10,713 bases of DNA from Baffinella frigidus (GCA_026770585.1 MU646616.1:299458-310170), one strand, 5' to 3'. Positions 1 to 7,352 are shown, counted from the first letter of the stretch. The notes: generated by a model not told the origin, from the sequence alone. Made by a program: numbers and translations.

Positions 1-50
<50 letters not shown>

Positions 51-71
51 AGAGAGAGAGAGAGAGAGAGA
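1..71. repeat. (AG)n microsatellite
   Basis: Nearly pure AG dinucleotide repeat opening the window, interrupted by two GCGAG steps near 42-49. Nothing coding. Confidence 0.97.
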
Positions 72-664
72 CTTGTTAATTCGGGGCAGCTGTCCGCATA
101 TCCACCCAACTGACGCCCTATCCTGCCCGGGATAGCTCGGAGGCGAACACCTACGGGGGGGGGGGGGTGATATTAATTGGCCCGTTCAAGGGCCTAGTGG
201 TCAATACACGTCCTCGTAAATTCATAGAAATATCGTTCCAATTGAGGATAATTTCGTTGTACAAATTTCAAAACAATGCTGACCAAAACACTAAAAAATA
301 GTTGTAAACCTCTTTAGTGTTAAACTTGTACCAGTTAAGTCTAAGGCGGGCCCGTCCGGTGGTCCTAAAGTAGATCGATATTTCCATTAAAATGGATCCC
401 AGAGCGGGCCCTCCACAGGGCGTGCGACAGCCGATAACTCTGCGGAAAACACCTTAAACCGGGGAAAGGTATTTTTCTTTTAGGATCCGGCAACGAAAAT
501 TACAACAAAAATGCTTTACTATTACTAGTATGACCCAATTGGAGCAGGCGGTTGGTGGACCGGATCTTCGCGGTTGTGCACGAAGAAAGGTAATGCGCTC
601 AGGGGTTCGGCCGACTGTTGACTTTTGATGAAAGGTTCGTAGTCCTCCGTGTGGCTAGCTCTGC
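72..664. other. Unassigned region, no gene seen
   Basis: No convincing exon is visible on either strand. It holds a run of 13 G at 155-167. An A+T-rich patch contains an interrupted inverted repeat: GTACAAATTT at 259-268 and AACACTAAA at 287-295 pair with TTTAGTGTTAAACTTGTAC at 313-331. The stretch is less repetitive than the rest of the window. Confidence 0.6.
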
Positions 665-670
665 ATCACT

Positions 671-784
671 CGGGTTGACCGACTATTCTCAAGTTGACGT
701 GCTGGGTGTGCGGTACGGATCCGTGAACCTTCGAGCGGAAACGATCTCGGGCTCACCACATTCGTAACCCCAAATAGGCTGAGA
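671..784 (+). repeat. Left arm of a long inverted duplication
   Basis: The core CGGGTTGACCGACTATTCTC and what follows, to 716, recurs as its reverse complement at 1448-1492 with two mismatches and one indel. Weaker similarity continues to about 784, matching the reverse complement of 1382-1440. The motif TAGCTCTGCNTCACT occurs just outside the arm (655-669) and again at 809-823, and inverted at 856-871, giving a further local hairpin. Confidence 0.75.
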
Positions 785-894
785 CAGAGATAGGGTTTGG
801 CAGAGTCTAGCTCTGCCTCACTTAATATGGGCTGCTCGTAAAGCCTAGATGACGTGAGTCAGAGCTAGGCAGGCTCGTTTCGTTAAGGCTCATA

Positions 895-974
895 GACTGT
901 TGTATCACTCAACTCAAGGCTTAAGAGCCTGTCTAGGACCTGTATCGAGAGTAATAACGAAGAAGAAGAAGAAG
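895..974 (+). mobile_element. GAA-tailed short dispersed repeat, copy 1
   Basis: Begins GACTGTTGTATCACTCAACT and ends in a (GAA)n run. It matches 8633-8710 with four mismatches and a one-base gap over the first 62 bases, then both copies enter a GAA tail. A body ending in a simple-repeat tail resembles a short non-autonomous retroposed repeat, but no Pol III box is recognisable, so that class is an inference. Confidence 0.75.
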
Positions 975-1005
975 TCAGCGCTAGAGAGCGAGCGCTAGAG
1001 AGCGG

Positions 1006-1100
1006 GAGGGGACTTGTGCGTAGTACTGCTGGCGGTTGGTGATAAGGAGCCCGCAGGGATTCCCGCGATCGCCTTGCTGACAGAGCTACCACGCAAGAGG
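1006..1100 (-). pseudogene. Very decayed copy of the RPB2 last-exon relic
   Basis: Diverged direct duplicate of 1233-1318, sharing GGCGGTTGGTGAT and CCTTGCTG among others. On the minus strand it keeps AGCAAGGCGATCGCG, which can be aligned with the middle of the RPB2 terminal exon, but no reading frame survives. The link to RPB2 rests mainly on the better copy at 1233-1318. It may instead be a two-copy repeat unrelated to RPB2. Confidence 0.3.
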
Positions 1101-1232
1101 GCTCGAGGGAAACCGACGCCTTATCCACGCCAGATCTGGCGTCGTTGACTTAAGTATTCAGGGGATTTCCCCTGAAAGATGTCAAAAGTGGATGTTTCAA
1201 GCCCTCTGGCGTGGTAAGTTTGGCGCGGAAAA

Positions 1233-1318
1233 GAGGGGACCTGTTCGTAGTGCTGTTGGCGGTTGGTGATGAGGAGGCGCGGGGCATCCCGCGACTGCCT
1301 TGCTGTCAGCTCCGGCTG
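1233..1318 (-). pseudogene. Decayed relic resembling the RPB2 terminal exon
   Basis: Read on the minus strand it gives ELTARQ, two extra codons plus one change, then APRLL. The real exon at 8096-8170 reads [23 protein letters not shown] and CCGCGCCTC are shared at nucleotide level. No acceptor, upstream exons or matching stop accompany it, so I read it as a fragment copied away from the gene and then degraded. The match is short and was judged by eye. Confidence 0.4.
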
Positions 1319-1381
1319 CCCTTCGAATACGATCGCGCCCCCCCCTGCTCGCGCGGTGCGTCACCACTAGAGAGCGCTGGC

Positions 1382-1492
1382 GCAGTCTATTCGGGCTCGC
1401 CGATTTGGTGAGACCGAGCTCTTTTCTGCTACAAAGGTGACAGATGTGTACCGCACACCCAGCTGTTAACTTGAGAATAGTCGGTCAACCCG
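1382..1492 (-). repeat. Right arm of the long inverted duplication
   Basis: Reverse-complement partner of 671-784. The last 45 bases (1448-1492) are the best conserved. The two arms enclose about 600 bp that includes the GAA-tailed repeat and the two last-exon-like stretches. Confidence 0.75.
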
Positions 1493-2110
1493 AGGAGGCT
1501 GGGCTAGAATCTCGAGGGACAGGGTTTGCCAGGTTCGGAGTTCAGGAGTGCCTGCGAAGTATTGAGGGAAAGCCCCGCCGCGACCGCACCCCACGCCTTT
1601 CACGCCCAGATAGAAGCTTCCCATCGGCAGCGGCGGCGCCTCCTCCTGGGCAAGCGCGCTCGTCGCTCGCATCCAACGCGCCCCCGCCGCTCGCTGCTGC
1701 AGCCGGGGGGCAGGCTGCATCCCCAGTGGGGAGCAGATGCTGAACGCACTGGTGGGCGGTATCCCGCCTGGTACTCCGCAAAGAATCATGATAGTCGCCC
1801 AGGCGACTGGCCGTGCACAAGCTCCCTTCCGCAAACTCCCAGGAGCAGAACATTCTCGGCCGCGTTTTGCATCCCTTGAGCCAGTCTGTAAACCCCGAGT
1901 GCACACGGACAGTGCAGGCGGGTGCGAGCGCACACGGTCCTCTCCACAAGGAGGACACGAGCCATCCATCATCACGCGGCCAGGCCAGAGGGGAACGCCG
2001 GAACGCGTCTTCGGCCTCCACGCTGGAATTGGAGCCATTCATCACGTCCGGAGATTATTATCACCAACGCGCCCCGCCATGTTTTCAGGTACGAGCCCTC
2101 GTAGCTCGTC
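1493..2110. other. Unassigned G+C-rich region with overlapping open frames
   Basis: Open frames overlap on both strands: minus 1466-2038 (190 codons), minus 1542-2045 (167), plus 1737-2114 and plus 1813-2169. None shows a domain I recognise and they cannot all be real. At this base composition frames of this length arise by chance. The plus frame reaching TTTTCAG|GTACGAG at 2083-2096 could end at a splice donor like those of RPB2, but nothing else supports an exon. Confidence 0.5.
2054..2081 (+). repeat. Copy of the CCAACACGCCCGCCATG repeat core
   Basis: ATTATTATCACCAACGCG followed by CCCCGCCATG. The same core recurs at 2248-2272, 2351-2373, 2885-2910, 5283-5304 and, inverted, at 7178-7204. 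Confidence 0.6.
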
Positions 2111-2229
2111 CTAGTGGGCGAGGCGTTCCAGTGAACGATCCACCCCTTAGGGGTGGTTACGGGCGTTAGTACCCTGCGTCTCGACCATCTCTCCCCCTAG
2201 CATGTGCCGTCGACATATCAACTTAATAG

Positions 2230-2420
2230 GAATAAGAGAGAGGTCTGTATTCATACCAACACGCCCGCCATGCACCCCCCCCCCACGGAGGTCTGCTATG
2301 GTTGAGCAGAATCCAGAGAGAGGCTATGCCCACCATGCGAGAGAGCTGTGTTACTACCAACACGGCCGCCATGTATGCACACACCCCGAGGCTGCGTGTG
2401 AGCAGGATCTAGAGAGAGGT
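2230..2420 (+). repeat. Diverged tandem units carrying the CCGCCATG core
   Basis: Two units of about 80-105 bp. Each has an AGAGAGAG stretch, TACCAACACG(C/G)CCGCCATG, a C-rich stretch, then GAGG(T/C)TG(C) and GAGCAG(G)AT. The first includes a run of ten C at 2275-2284. A third copy lies at 2866-2941 and an inverted one at 7148-7217. Confidence 0.65.
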
Positions 2421-2451
2421 CATGCCCACTCTCCAGCCGCGCACCCCCCTA

Positions 2452-2589
2452 CATGTAGAACCACTGTAGGGCCATAGATCGGCCTACAGCTGTAATGTGG
2501 GGTCCTAGGGGGGTACGCCTCCTTACATGTAGGCCTACTGTAGGGTCCCATGGGGGTGCGCCTCCTTCTGAGCGAGTTACCCCTGTACA
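2452..2589. mobile_element. Decayed family A foldback fragments
   Basis: The right end, 2540-2589 (AGGGTCCCATGGGGG to GAGCGAGTTACCCCTGTAC), matches the right arm of family A elements, most closely 6956-7001. ACATGTAGGCCTACTGTAGG at 2525-2544 is the family A centre, and a diverged copy of it lies at 2452-2472. The left arm is missing, so this is a rearranged remnant. Confidence 0.6.
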
Positions 2590-2639
2590 CTAGTTGTACC
2601 CCCACTCCAGGTGGGGCCGGAGCTCAGACGCAGATTGCC

Positions 2640-2725
2640 TGATGTGATCCCAAAGGAAGCACGGCTTTTCTGCAGATAAGATCCAGTGTCCGCCTATGGT
2701 GGGAGTTAAAATATCCTAAAGGACC
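2640..2725 (+). repeat. Dispersed repeat D, copy 1
   Basis: TGATGTGATCCCAAAGGAAG to GGACC. It matches 6158-6244 almost base for base through the GGCTTTTCTGCAGA and CCAGTGTCCGCC blocks, and 4173-4218 over its 3' half. No coding frame is shared by the copies. Confidence 0.8.
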
Positions 2726-2865
2726 TAAAGGACCTCCTATCTCTTCTGTAGTGAGGTAGGAGGAGTGAGAGGCGTTGTGAGTATGATAAAAAACCCTCAA
2801 CACCAAGCAAGGTGAGCCCGTCCGAGGCCTGGAGACTCACACCTAGGACCCCCAAGGCGTGAGGG

Positions 2866-2941
2866 TGTGTGACAGAGAGACCTTCATTACTGCCAACACG
2901 CCCGCCATTTATGCACCCCACCCGAGGCTGTGTCTCACATG
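2866..2941 (+). repeat. Third copy of the CCGCCATG-core repeat
   Basis: GACAGAGAGACC, CATTACTGCCAACACG, CCCGCCATTTATGCACCCC and CCCGAGGCTGTGTC follow in the same order as in the 2338-2404 unit. The reverse complement of 7148-7217 continues the match through CCCGAGGCTGTGTCT. Confidence 0.7.
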
Positions 2942-2956
2942 TTAATAGGGCACCGT

Positions 2957-3095
2957 CCTGAAAACCGGGTAATTAGGCCTACGGTATTGCCTACGGCAGG
3001 CCGTAGGACTCCTAGGACCTAATGTTTCGTAGGACCCCCCCTAGCCCCCTACGGCCCGTAGGCAATACCGTAGGCCTAACTCCCCGGTTTTCAGG
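2957..3095. mobile_element. 139-bp foldback element (family C)
   Basis: The ends are CCTGAAAACCGGG and CCCGGTTTTCAGG. The arms stay complementary inward for about 60 bp, through TTAGGCCTACGGTATTGCCT and CCTACGG(G)CCGTAGG, with few mismatches and a short loop near TAATGTTTCG. It shares CCTAGGACC and GGCCTAC motifs with families A and B but has different ends. There is no open frame, so it is non-autonomous if it moves at all. Confidence 0.85.
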
Positions 3096-3150
3096 TCGTT
3101 AGCCTATGAAGCAAACCCGAACAGCGACTGCGGGGTTAGGGGTCGCACAC

Positions 3151-3230
3151 GGTTTAGGGTTTAGGGTTTAGGGTTCAGGGTTCATGGTTTAGGGTTTAGG
3201 GTTTAGGGTTTAGGGTTTAGGGTTTAGGGT

Positions 3231-3297
<67 letters not shown>

Positions 3298-3620
3298 GGT
3301 TTGGGGTTTGGGGTTTAGGGTTCAGGGTTCAGGATTCACGGTTGGGGGTTGAGGGTTGAGGGTAGAGGGATGAGAGTTCAGGGTTCAGGTTTGAGGGTTC
3401 ATGGTTTAGGGTTGAGGGTTTAGGTTTTAGGACTTGGAGTTTTCAGGATTTAGGATTTAGGATTTAGTGTTTAGGTTTCAAGGATTAGGGTTAAGAGTTA
3501 CGGATTTATGGTTCAGTTTCAGGGTTCGGGTTTCAGGGTTTAGGGCTCAGGGTTTAGGGTTCAGAGTTATGAGTTTCGGGTGTAGGATTTAGAGTGTAAG
3601 GTTCAGGGTGTAGGATTCAA
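3151..3620 (+). repeat. Interstitial telomere-like heptamer array
   Basis: TTTAGGG units, G-rich strand on plus. From 3153 to 3439 the 7-base register holds for 41 consecutive units with substitutions only. Six exact TTTAGGG sit at 3188-3229, ten TTGAGGG at 3230-3299, two TTTGGGG at 3300-3313, then mixed TTCAGGG, TTGAGGG and others. Beyond 3440 the register breaks and units degenerate to about 3620. TTTAGGG is the telomere repeat of plants and of many alveolates. Confidence 0.95.
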
Positions 3621-4172
3621 TTTCCGGTTTTGGGGTTTATTATTGAGGGCTTGCGAGCGTGCGCGCACCGGCAGCGGGTTTTCCATCAACGAGAGGCCCG
3701 GGGCTGCCGCACGCTCGCCAGAGGAGGCCTCGGGGCCTGGTCGACCTTCTGGGTCATCCTGCACTGGGTAGTATCCTCTGGGGATACTATCCCGTGTAGG
3801 ATGACCCAGAGACCTGGGCCCGAGAAACCTGCGGAGGGGCTTGTCACCTGTCGCCCAACATTTCCTCCCACGTGGACACCTGCCTCGCGGCCACCCGGTG
3901 GCAGATGGTGAGAGATGGGGGGGGGGACAGCGTTGCGTGACCTGGTTGGCCCGGAGCCCGGAGCCGACGAGACGTGCCTGGTTGACCTGCCGTGCAACCT
4001 GGCCCCTACCTTTCCTACGCTTGACCTGAGAGGAGAAAATTGCAAAAGTCAACTCACTCCGGCTACAAAGTCAACTTTTGGCGGAATCCCCCTCTTTTGG
4101 GGGGATCCTGCCCTTATGTCAAACTTTTGATTGACCACCAGTACGTCTAAAGTGGCTCCCACGCGGGCACCG
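3621..4172. other. Unassigned region between telomere-like arrays
   Basis: Overlapping open frames include minus 3603-4052 (149 codons) and plus 3630-3911, none recognised. A plus-frame stretch near 3801-3905 reads TCGGACHL, then HVDTC, and meets a GATG|GTGAGA donor-like site, but no partner exon is evident. The variants CCTGGT(T/C)G(A/G)CC recur at 3737, 3951 and 3977. A small hairpin GGAATCCCCC/GGGGGGATCC lies at 4083-4108. Confidence 0.45.
3749..3809. repeat. Imperfect 28-bp inverted repeat (hairpin)
   Basis: CTGGGTCATCCTGCACTGGG, then TAGTATCC, pairs with GGATACTATCCCGTGTAGGATGACCCAG read back, with three mismatches and a loop of about five bases. Weaker pairing may extend outward to roughly 3735-3822. 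Unrelated in sequence to families A-C. Confidence 0.85.
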
Positions 4173-4218
4173 GTGTCCGCCTCAGTTGGGAGCTCGAAGA
4201 ACCTAAACCTCACGGACC
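4173..4218 (+). repeat. Dispersed repeat D, truncated copy
   Basis: GTGTCCGCC, TTGGGAGCTCGAAGAAC and CGGACC match the 3' half of the copy at 6158-6244. The 5' half is absent. Confidence 0.7.
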
Positions 4219-4241
4219 AGGTTCCCCCCTGCCTCGCGGGG

Positions 4242-4359
4242 TGAGGGTTTAGGGTTTAGGGGTTAGGGTTTATGACATAGGGTTTAGGGTTGAGGGTTTA
4301 GGGTTTAGGGTTTAGGGTTTAGGGTTTAGGGTTTAGGGTTTAAGGTTGAGGGTTTGAGG
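4242..4359 (+). repeat. Second telomere-like array
   Basis: Mostly TTTAGGG units with one TTTAGGGG, TTGAGGG variants and an irregular TTTATGACATAGGG. G-rich strand on plus, as in the first array. Confidence 0.93.
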
Positions 4360-4758
4360 TGTGCAAGAGACTTTGGAGAGCGTGCGTCCTTCAAAATCGA
4401 CGAAAGGGTCAACGAAAAATTGACGAGGGCCGCAATCCTAAACTTCCAACCTCCTTGGCGGAATTCAAACCCATTGGTTAAGTGGCCTTGGTGGTCAGCG
4501 CCTGGTTGACCCCCCCTAGGACCCTAGCCTCGTACGGTACGGGGTGGTCAGCCCTGCTCCTCACCTGGCGCCCAGCCTTTCGTGGGAGCCAGGCGCTACA
4601 AGCTAGGAACTTCGTATTGGATCCTTTCTAATAATTCCTCTAAAGTTCGTGCTTTGGTGCTTTGATCCTTTCTAAAGGAGCCCACTCGAAAAAAAGAAAA
4701 TGACTAGAGCCGGTCCAGGACCCTAGACCTCAAAAAAAATAGTGTCCCTATTCTTTTT
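4360..4758. other. Unassigned region
   Basis: A plus frame from just after the telomere-like array to about 4508 is open for some 50 codons and includes FKIDERVNEKL, but it has no start or recognisable domain. Other features are AGCGCCTGG/CCAGGCGCT inverted at 4498-4506 and 4589-4597, a direct repeat GATCCTTTCTAA at about 4620 and 4664, and a hairpin CAAAAAAAATAG/CTATTCTTTTTTTG at 4731-4761. That hairpin looks like a bacterial terminator but has no such meaning here. Confidence 0.45.
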
Positions 4759-5556
4759 TTGTCACCTTTCGGACACGCCCGTGTGTGCGTGCAAGCGTGC
4801 CATCTTTTTACTACAGAAAAACAATATTATTCAGGACGTGATGGAATCACGCACCGTCTTGGAAAACACAGAAACACCCCCCCCCTCATGTTGATCACAA
4901 AATTTACGAGACGCATCCCAACTCTGTGTTCAAACGACGCCAACTGTCTGCACCCGCCTTCCACAAGACCGGCCCCGCACGTCAAGCAGGTGCGCAGCAG
5001 TGGCGGGTTACTAGCGCGGGCGGCACGCACAAAAGTTAGAGCGGACGGAGCCTGTTGCGGGGAGCGCTGTCGCTGAACAAACCCCTCCGGTTTCAGGATG
5101 TACAGAAAGAACGCCACCATGTCGACTACAGCTGCGCGCTGGGCCGCTGAATGCCCCGTGTCACCCGGGACGACGGGGGAGGTCTTCTCGCCGACGGGCA
5201 AGTGCCCCACCAAGCTTGCGCTTGGCTTGTGGAGCACACCTTCTCTCATAGCGACTGTCTCCCTGGAGAGGAGAGTGTCAGCTAACACCAACGCGTCCGC
5301 CATGCCCCAGGGGGAGACAGTCGTTACGAGACGGACCGCACTCCTCGCTGGTGTTCCGACTCCCAACTGGTGCGTCCCCGCGCGCCACCCCTCAACCCTC
5401 AACCCTAAATCACCGCCACCGCGCGCATCGCGACTGACACCGTCCCCCCCACCCCCCTTCCAGGACCTCTCGCCGTCCAAGTTCGCGCGCTCGTACCAGC
5501 TGAAGCGCGCGGTTCTTCCTGCGACTACCTCTGGCTGCGAGCCGTCGGACCGTTAG
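4759..5556 (+). CDS. Possible split gene or pseudogene, unrecognised
   Basis: Inferred from splice-like sites in the style of RPB2: CAG|GTGCGC at 4989/4990, TTTCAG|GATG at 5096/5097, CTG|GTGCGT at 5369/5370 and a pyrimidine tract with TTCCAG|GACC at 5463/5464. The predicted introns are 107 and 94 nt, and the second contains CCCTCAACCCTCAACCCTAA on the sense strand, like the RPB2 introns. The exon lengths (231, 273 and 93 nt from ATG 4759 to TAG 5556) are all multiples of three and stay in phase. That frame has protein-like composition (LCSNDANCLHPP, TPRWCSDSQL, SKFARSYQLKRA) but a TGA (5148-5150) and a TAA (5283-5285) inside the middle exon. A second frame from ATG 5098 is open across the middle exon and would end about 13 codons into the last. 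I recognise no domain in either. The longest opposing frame, minus 4827-5480 (217 codons), is compatible with chance. Confidence 0.25.
5283..5304 (+). repeat. Short copy of the CCGCCATG repeat core
   Basis: TAACACCAACGCGTCCGCCATG. Its first three bases are the TAA that interrupts the phase-consistent frame of the candidate gene at 4759-5556, so the repeat may have disabled that frame. Confidence 0.45.
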
Positions 5557-5776
5557 GACCGTTCGTGCTTTCCCGTCTTCCGTTCCCGTCCTGTAGAACC
5601 GTTCGTGCTTTCCCGTCTTCCGTTCCCGTCCTGTAGAACCGTTAGGACCGTTCCGTTTGGACCGTTCCGTCAGGGCCGTTACTAGCCCTCGGACCGCTAG
5701 GCGCCCGCCATGTCCTTCCCTGTACTCTAGCCCTCGGGCCGTTGCGCTCCCGCTACCGTGCCCCCCCCCTGTACTC
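5540..5776 (+). repeat. Nested minisatellites (40-bp exact duplicate and GGACCGTT motifs)
   Basis: 5561-5600 and 5601-5640 are two identical 40-bp units starting GTTCGTGCTTTCCCGTCTTC. Flanking sequence repeats GGACCGTT or close variants about eight times. From 5683 a separate pair of units begins, TAGCCCTCGG to CCTGTACTC (5683-5727 and 5728-5776), about 45 and 49 bp and diverged. Exact identity of the 40-bp units points to recent duplication or an assembly artefact. Confidence 0.9.
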
Positions 5777-5828
5777 TATAGCGTTCTTATGATATTTCCG
5801 CATTAGCGCGCGCCGCGCTCGCACGCGC

Positions 5829-5940
5829 AGACAGGCTACAGGGGTACCTCGCTCATGAGAAACCGCCCCCCCCTAGGACCCTATGTTGGTCCTAGGAGGG
5901 TGGGCGTTTCTTATGAGCGAGGAACCCCTGTAGGCTGTCT
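5829..5940. mobile_element. Family A foldback element A1
   Basis: A nearly complete snap-back sequence: the arms run from AGACAGGCTACAGGGGTACC to GGTCC and back, with few mismatches and a loop of about seven bases (CTATGTT). The family signature is TACAGGGGTACCTCGCTCAT followed by AAGAAACCGCCCC, and its complement. This copy lacks the roughly 45-bp family centre. It has no coding capacity. Confidence 0.9.
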
Positions 5941-6157
5941 TTGCGATGCGAGACCCCTTATTTTTTAGCAACATTTCGACCAGATTTACATTTCGACCAT
6001 ACCATGTACGGGCCAGGGTTCGCATGCCCTTAACAGCACAGTGGGCTGCGGGGTCCAAACTTCATACCCCTGGAGGGTCCCGCGAGGCGCGGGGCCCAGA
6101 GGCCTTCCGAACGCCGAAGGTGGGGGGAGCGGGGCCAATAAATTGTCACATAGTGCT
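5941..6157. other. Unassigned spacer
   Basis: Overlapping short frames on both strands, none recognised. CATTTCGACCA is nearly duplicated at 5971-6000 (ACATTTCGACCAGATTT and ACATTTCGACCATACC). Confidence 0.5.
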
Positions 6158-6244
6158 TGATGTGATCCGAAAGGAAGCATGGCTTTTCTGCAGAACGATT
6201 TCCAGTGTCCGCCCATGTTGGGAGCTCGAAGAACATAACGGACC
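6158..6244 (+). repeat. Dispersed repeat D, most complete copy
   Basis: TGATGTGATCCGAAAGGAAG to GGACC, alignable end to end with 2640-2725 and over its 3' half with 4173-4218. It ends one base before the terminal TACA of element A2, so A2 may have inserted at its edge or the two may travel together. Confidence 0.82.
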
Positions 6245-6371
6245 TACACGGGTACCTCGTTCATAAGAAACCGCCCGCCCCACTAGGACAACCACAACGC
6301 CCTAGGCATAGGCCTACTGTAGGGTCCTAGCTAGGGGGGCGGTGGTTTCTTATGAGCGAGGCACCCCTGTA
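6245..6371. mobile_element. Family A foldback element A2
   Basis: Left arm TACACGGGTACCTCGTTCAT, then AAGAAACCGCCC. Right arm GGGCGGTGGTTTCTTATGAG, then CGAGGCACCCCTGTA. The centre CCCTAGGCATAGGCCTACTG, then TAGGGTCCTAG, is shared with A4 and A5 in the same orientation. Confidence 0.9.
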
Positions 6372-6380
6372 AAGGAACAC

Positions 6381-6420
6381 GACCGCGACGAGAGCCAGCA
6401 GAGACCGCGACGAGAGCCAG
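6381..6420 (+). repeat. Two exact 18-bp direct repeats
   Basis: GACCGCGACGAGAGCCAG at 6381-6398 and 6403-6420, period 22, in the short spacer between A2 and A3. Confidence 0.9.
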
Positions 6421-6474
6421 AAGGGGGGAGACGCGACGTACGGGCCTGCGCGCTGGGCAGAGAGCACCCACGAA

Positions 6475-6595
6475 TACAGGGGTACCTCGCTCATAAGAAA
6501 ACGCCCCCCCTAAGGACCCTACAGTAGGCCTATGCCTAGGGCCCTACGGTGGTCCTAGGGGTGTGGGGTTTTCTTATGAGCGAGGTACCCCTGTA
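6475..6595. mobile_element. Family A foldback element A3
   Basis: The best-preserved ends: TACAGGGGTACCTCGCTCAT, then AAGAAAACGCCCC, on the left and its complement on the right, ending TACCCCTGTA. Its centre (TACAGTAGGCCTATGCCTAG) is the reverse complement of that in A2, so it lies in the opposite orientation. Confidence 0.92.
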
Positions 6596-6621
6596 GGCAC
6601 ACCGCAGTCCCCTAGCGGCGT

Positions 6622-7001
6622 GTAGAGGGGTACCTCGCCCATAAGAAAGCGCCCCTCCCGCTGGGAACGCCGTAGGGCCCTCGGCATAGAGCTACTGTAC
6701 TACGCGGGATCACCAGGGTTTAGGATTTTCCTGAGGAAGCGCAGGTTCCGTTGGATTGGAGCCATTTTGGCGACTTTCTGCACATTCTGACGGGAAAAGT
6801 CTTCGCTCTGAAGCATTTTCAAACCTCGGTTTTACGTTTGAGCACGACCTGAATCCGGTCGGCGTTTTCTCCTTTTGAATCACTTGTTGGGCGCCCTTCT
6901 TACACTTGATCCAACATCAGAAATTCTCTAAACCCCGGACTGAGTCCCGCGTAAGAGGGTCCTAGGGGGCTGCTCCTCCCTGTGAGCGAGGTAACCCTGT
7001 A
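6622..7001. mobile_element. Family A foldback element A4, split by an insertion
   Basis: Left arm and centre at 6622-6700 (AGAGGGGTACCTCGCCCATA to GAGCTACTGTA). The right arm resumes at 6954-7001 with GGGTCCTAGGGGG and ends GAGCGAGGTAACCCTGTA. Removing 6701-6953 restores the family layout, CTACTGTA joined to GGGTCCTAG. Confidence 0.8.
6701..6953. mobile_element. 253-bp inverted-repeat element nested in A4
   Basis: The ends are TACGCGGGA (6701-6709) and TCCCGCGTA (6945-6953), perfectly complementary over 9 bp. The arms continue with gaps: CAGGGTTTAGG and ATTTTCCTGA on the left answer CGGGGTTTAGA and AATTTCTGA on the right, about 35 bp in all. No target duplication is clear and there is no open frame of note, so this is MITE-like. 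It interrupts A4, so it is the younger of the two. Confidence 0.75.
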
Positions 7002-7089
7002 GCCCCCTCGGAAGGGATTGCATTACATGTATGGACAGGATGATACCATCAAAGGGGCCCAAGAAGGCGTGGGGCCGCACGCGCACGGG

Positions 7090-7352
7090 CTCTCTCTCTC
7101 ACTCACTCTCTCGCCCGCTCTCTCTCTCTCTCTCTCTCTCTCGGGAAACGCCGCTAGACACAGCCTCGGGGGTGGTGCATGGCTGCCGTGTTGGTGGTAG
7201 TAATCAATGTCTCTCCCTCTTTCTCTCTCTCTATCCTTGGAGAGACGCCGCGAGACACGGCCACGAAGGTGTGAGGGTGTAGGGTCTCTCTCCCTCCCTC
7301 TGTCTCTCTCTGTCTCTCTCTGTCTCTCTCTCTGTCTCTCTCTCTCTCTCTC
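7090..7352. repeat. (CT)n arrays around an inverted CCGCCATG-core repeat
   Basis: CT-rich microsatellites occupy about 7090-7142, 7208-7233 and 7284-7352, the last with a TGTCTCTCTC period. Open frames through these tracts are low-complexity artefacts. Between them GAAACGCCGCTAGACACAG (7145-7163) and GAGACGCCGCGAGACACGG (7242-7260) are diverged copies. Confidence 0.92.
7148..7217 (-). repeat. Inverted copy of the CCGCCATG-core repeat
   Basis: On the minus strand it reads GGGAGAGACATTGATTACTA, then CCACCAACACGGCAGCCATG, CACC and CCCCGAGGCTGTGTCTAG. This is the order seen at 2338-2404 and 2866-2941. Confidence 0.7.

Noticed and set aside
1466-2045. 190- and 167-codon minus frames
   Set aside because: They overlap each other and several plus frames, show no domain, and have no splice or start context that favours one.
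3151-4359. A true chromosome end
   Set aside because: The heptamers are degenerate, occur in many separate blocks across 7 kb and lie within introns of a conserved gene, so they are interstitial.
4731-4761. Rho-independent terminator-like A/T hairpin
   Set aside because: The genome is eukaryotic and no gene ends there. An A-tract/T-tract pairing is enough to explain it.
4827-5480. Longest open frame, 217 codons on minus
   Set aside because: At this base composition about one frame of this length in several such windows is expected by chance. No domain is recognisable, and it overlaps a better-supported splice pattern on plus.
6758-6772. AGCCATTTTGGC resembles the core of the dinoflagellate spliced leader
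   Set aside because: Only about 12 bases agree, the flanks (TTGG before, GACTTTC after) do not, and GCCATTTTGGC is itself a small hairpin likely to recur by chance. Not usable as proof of organism.
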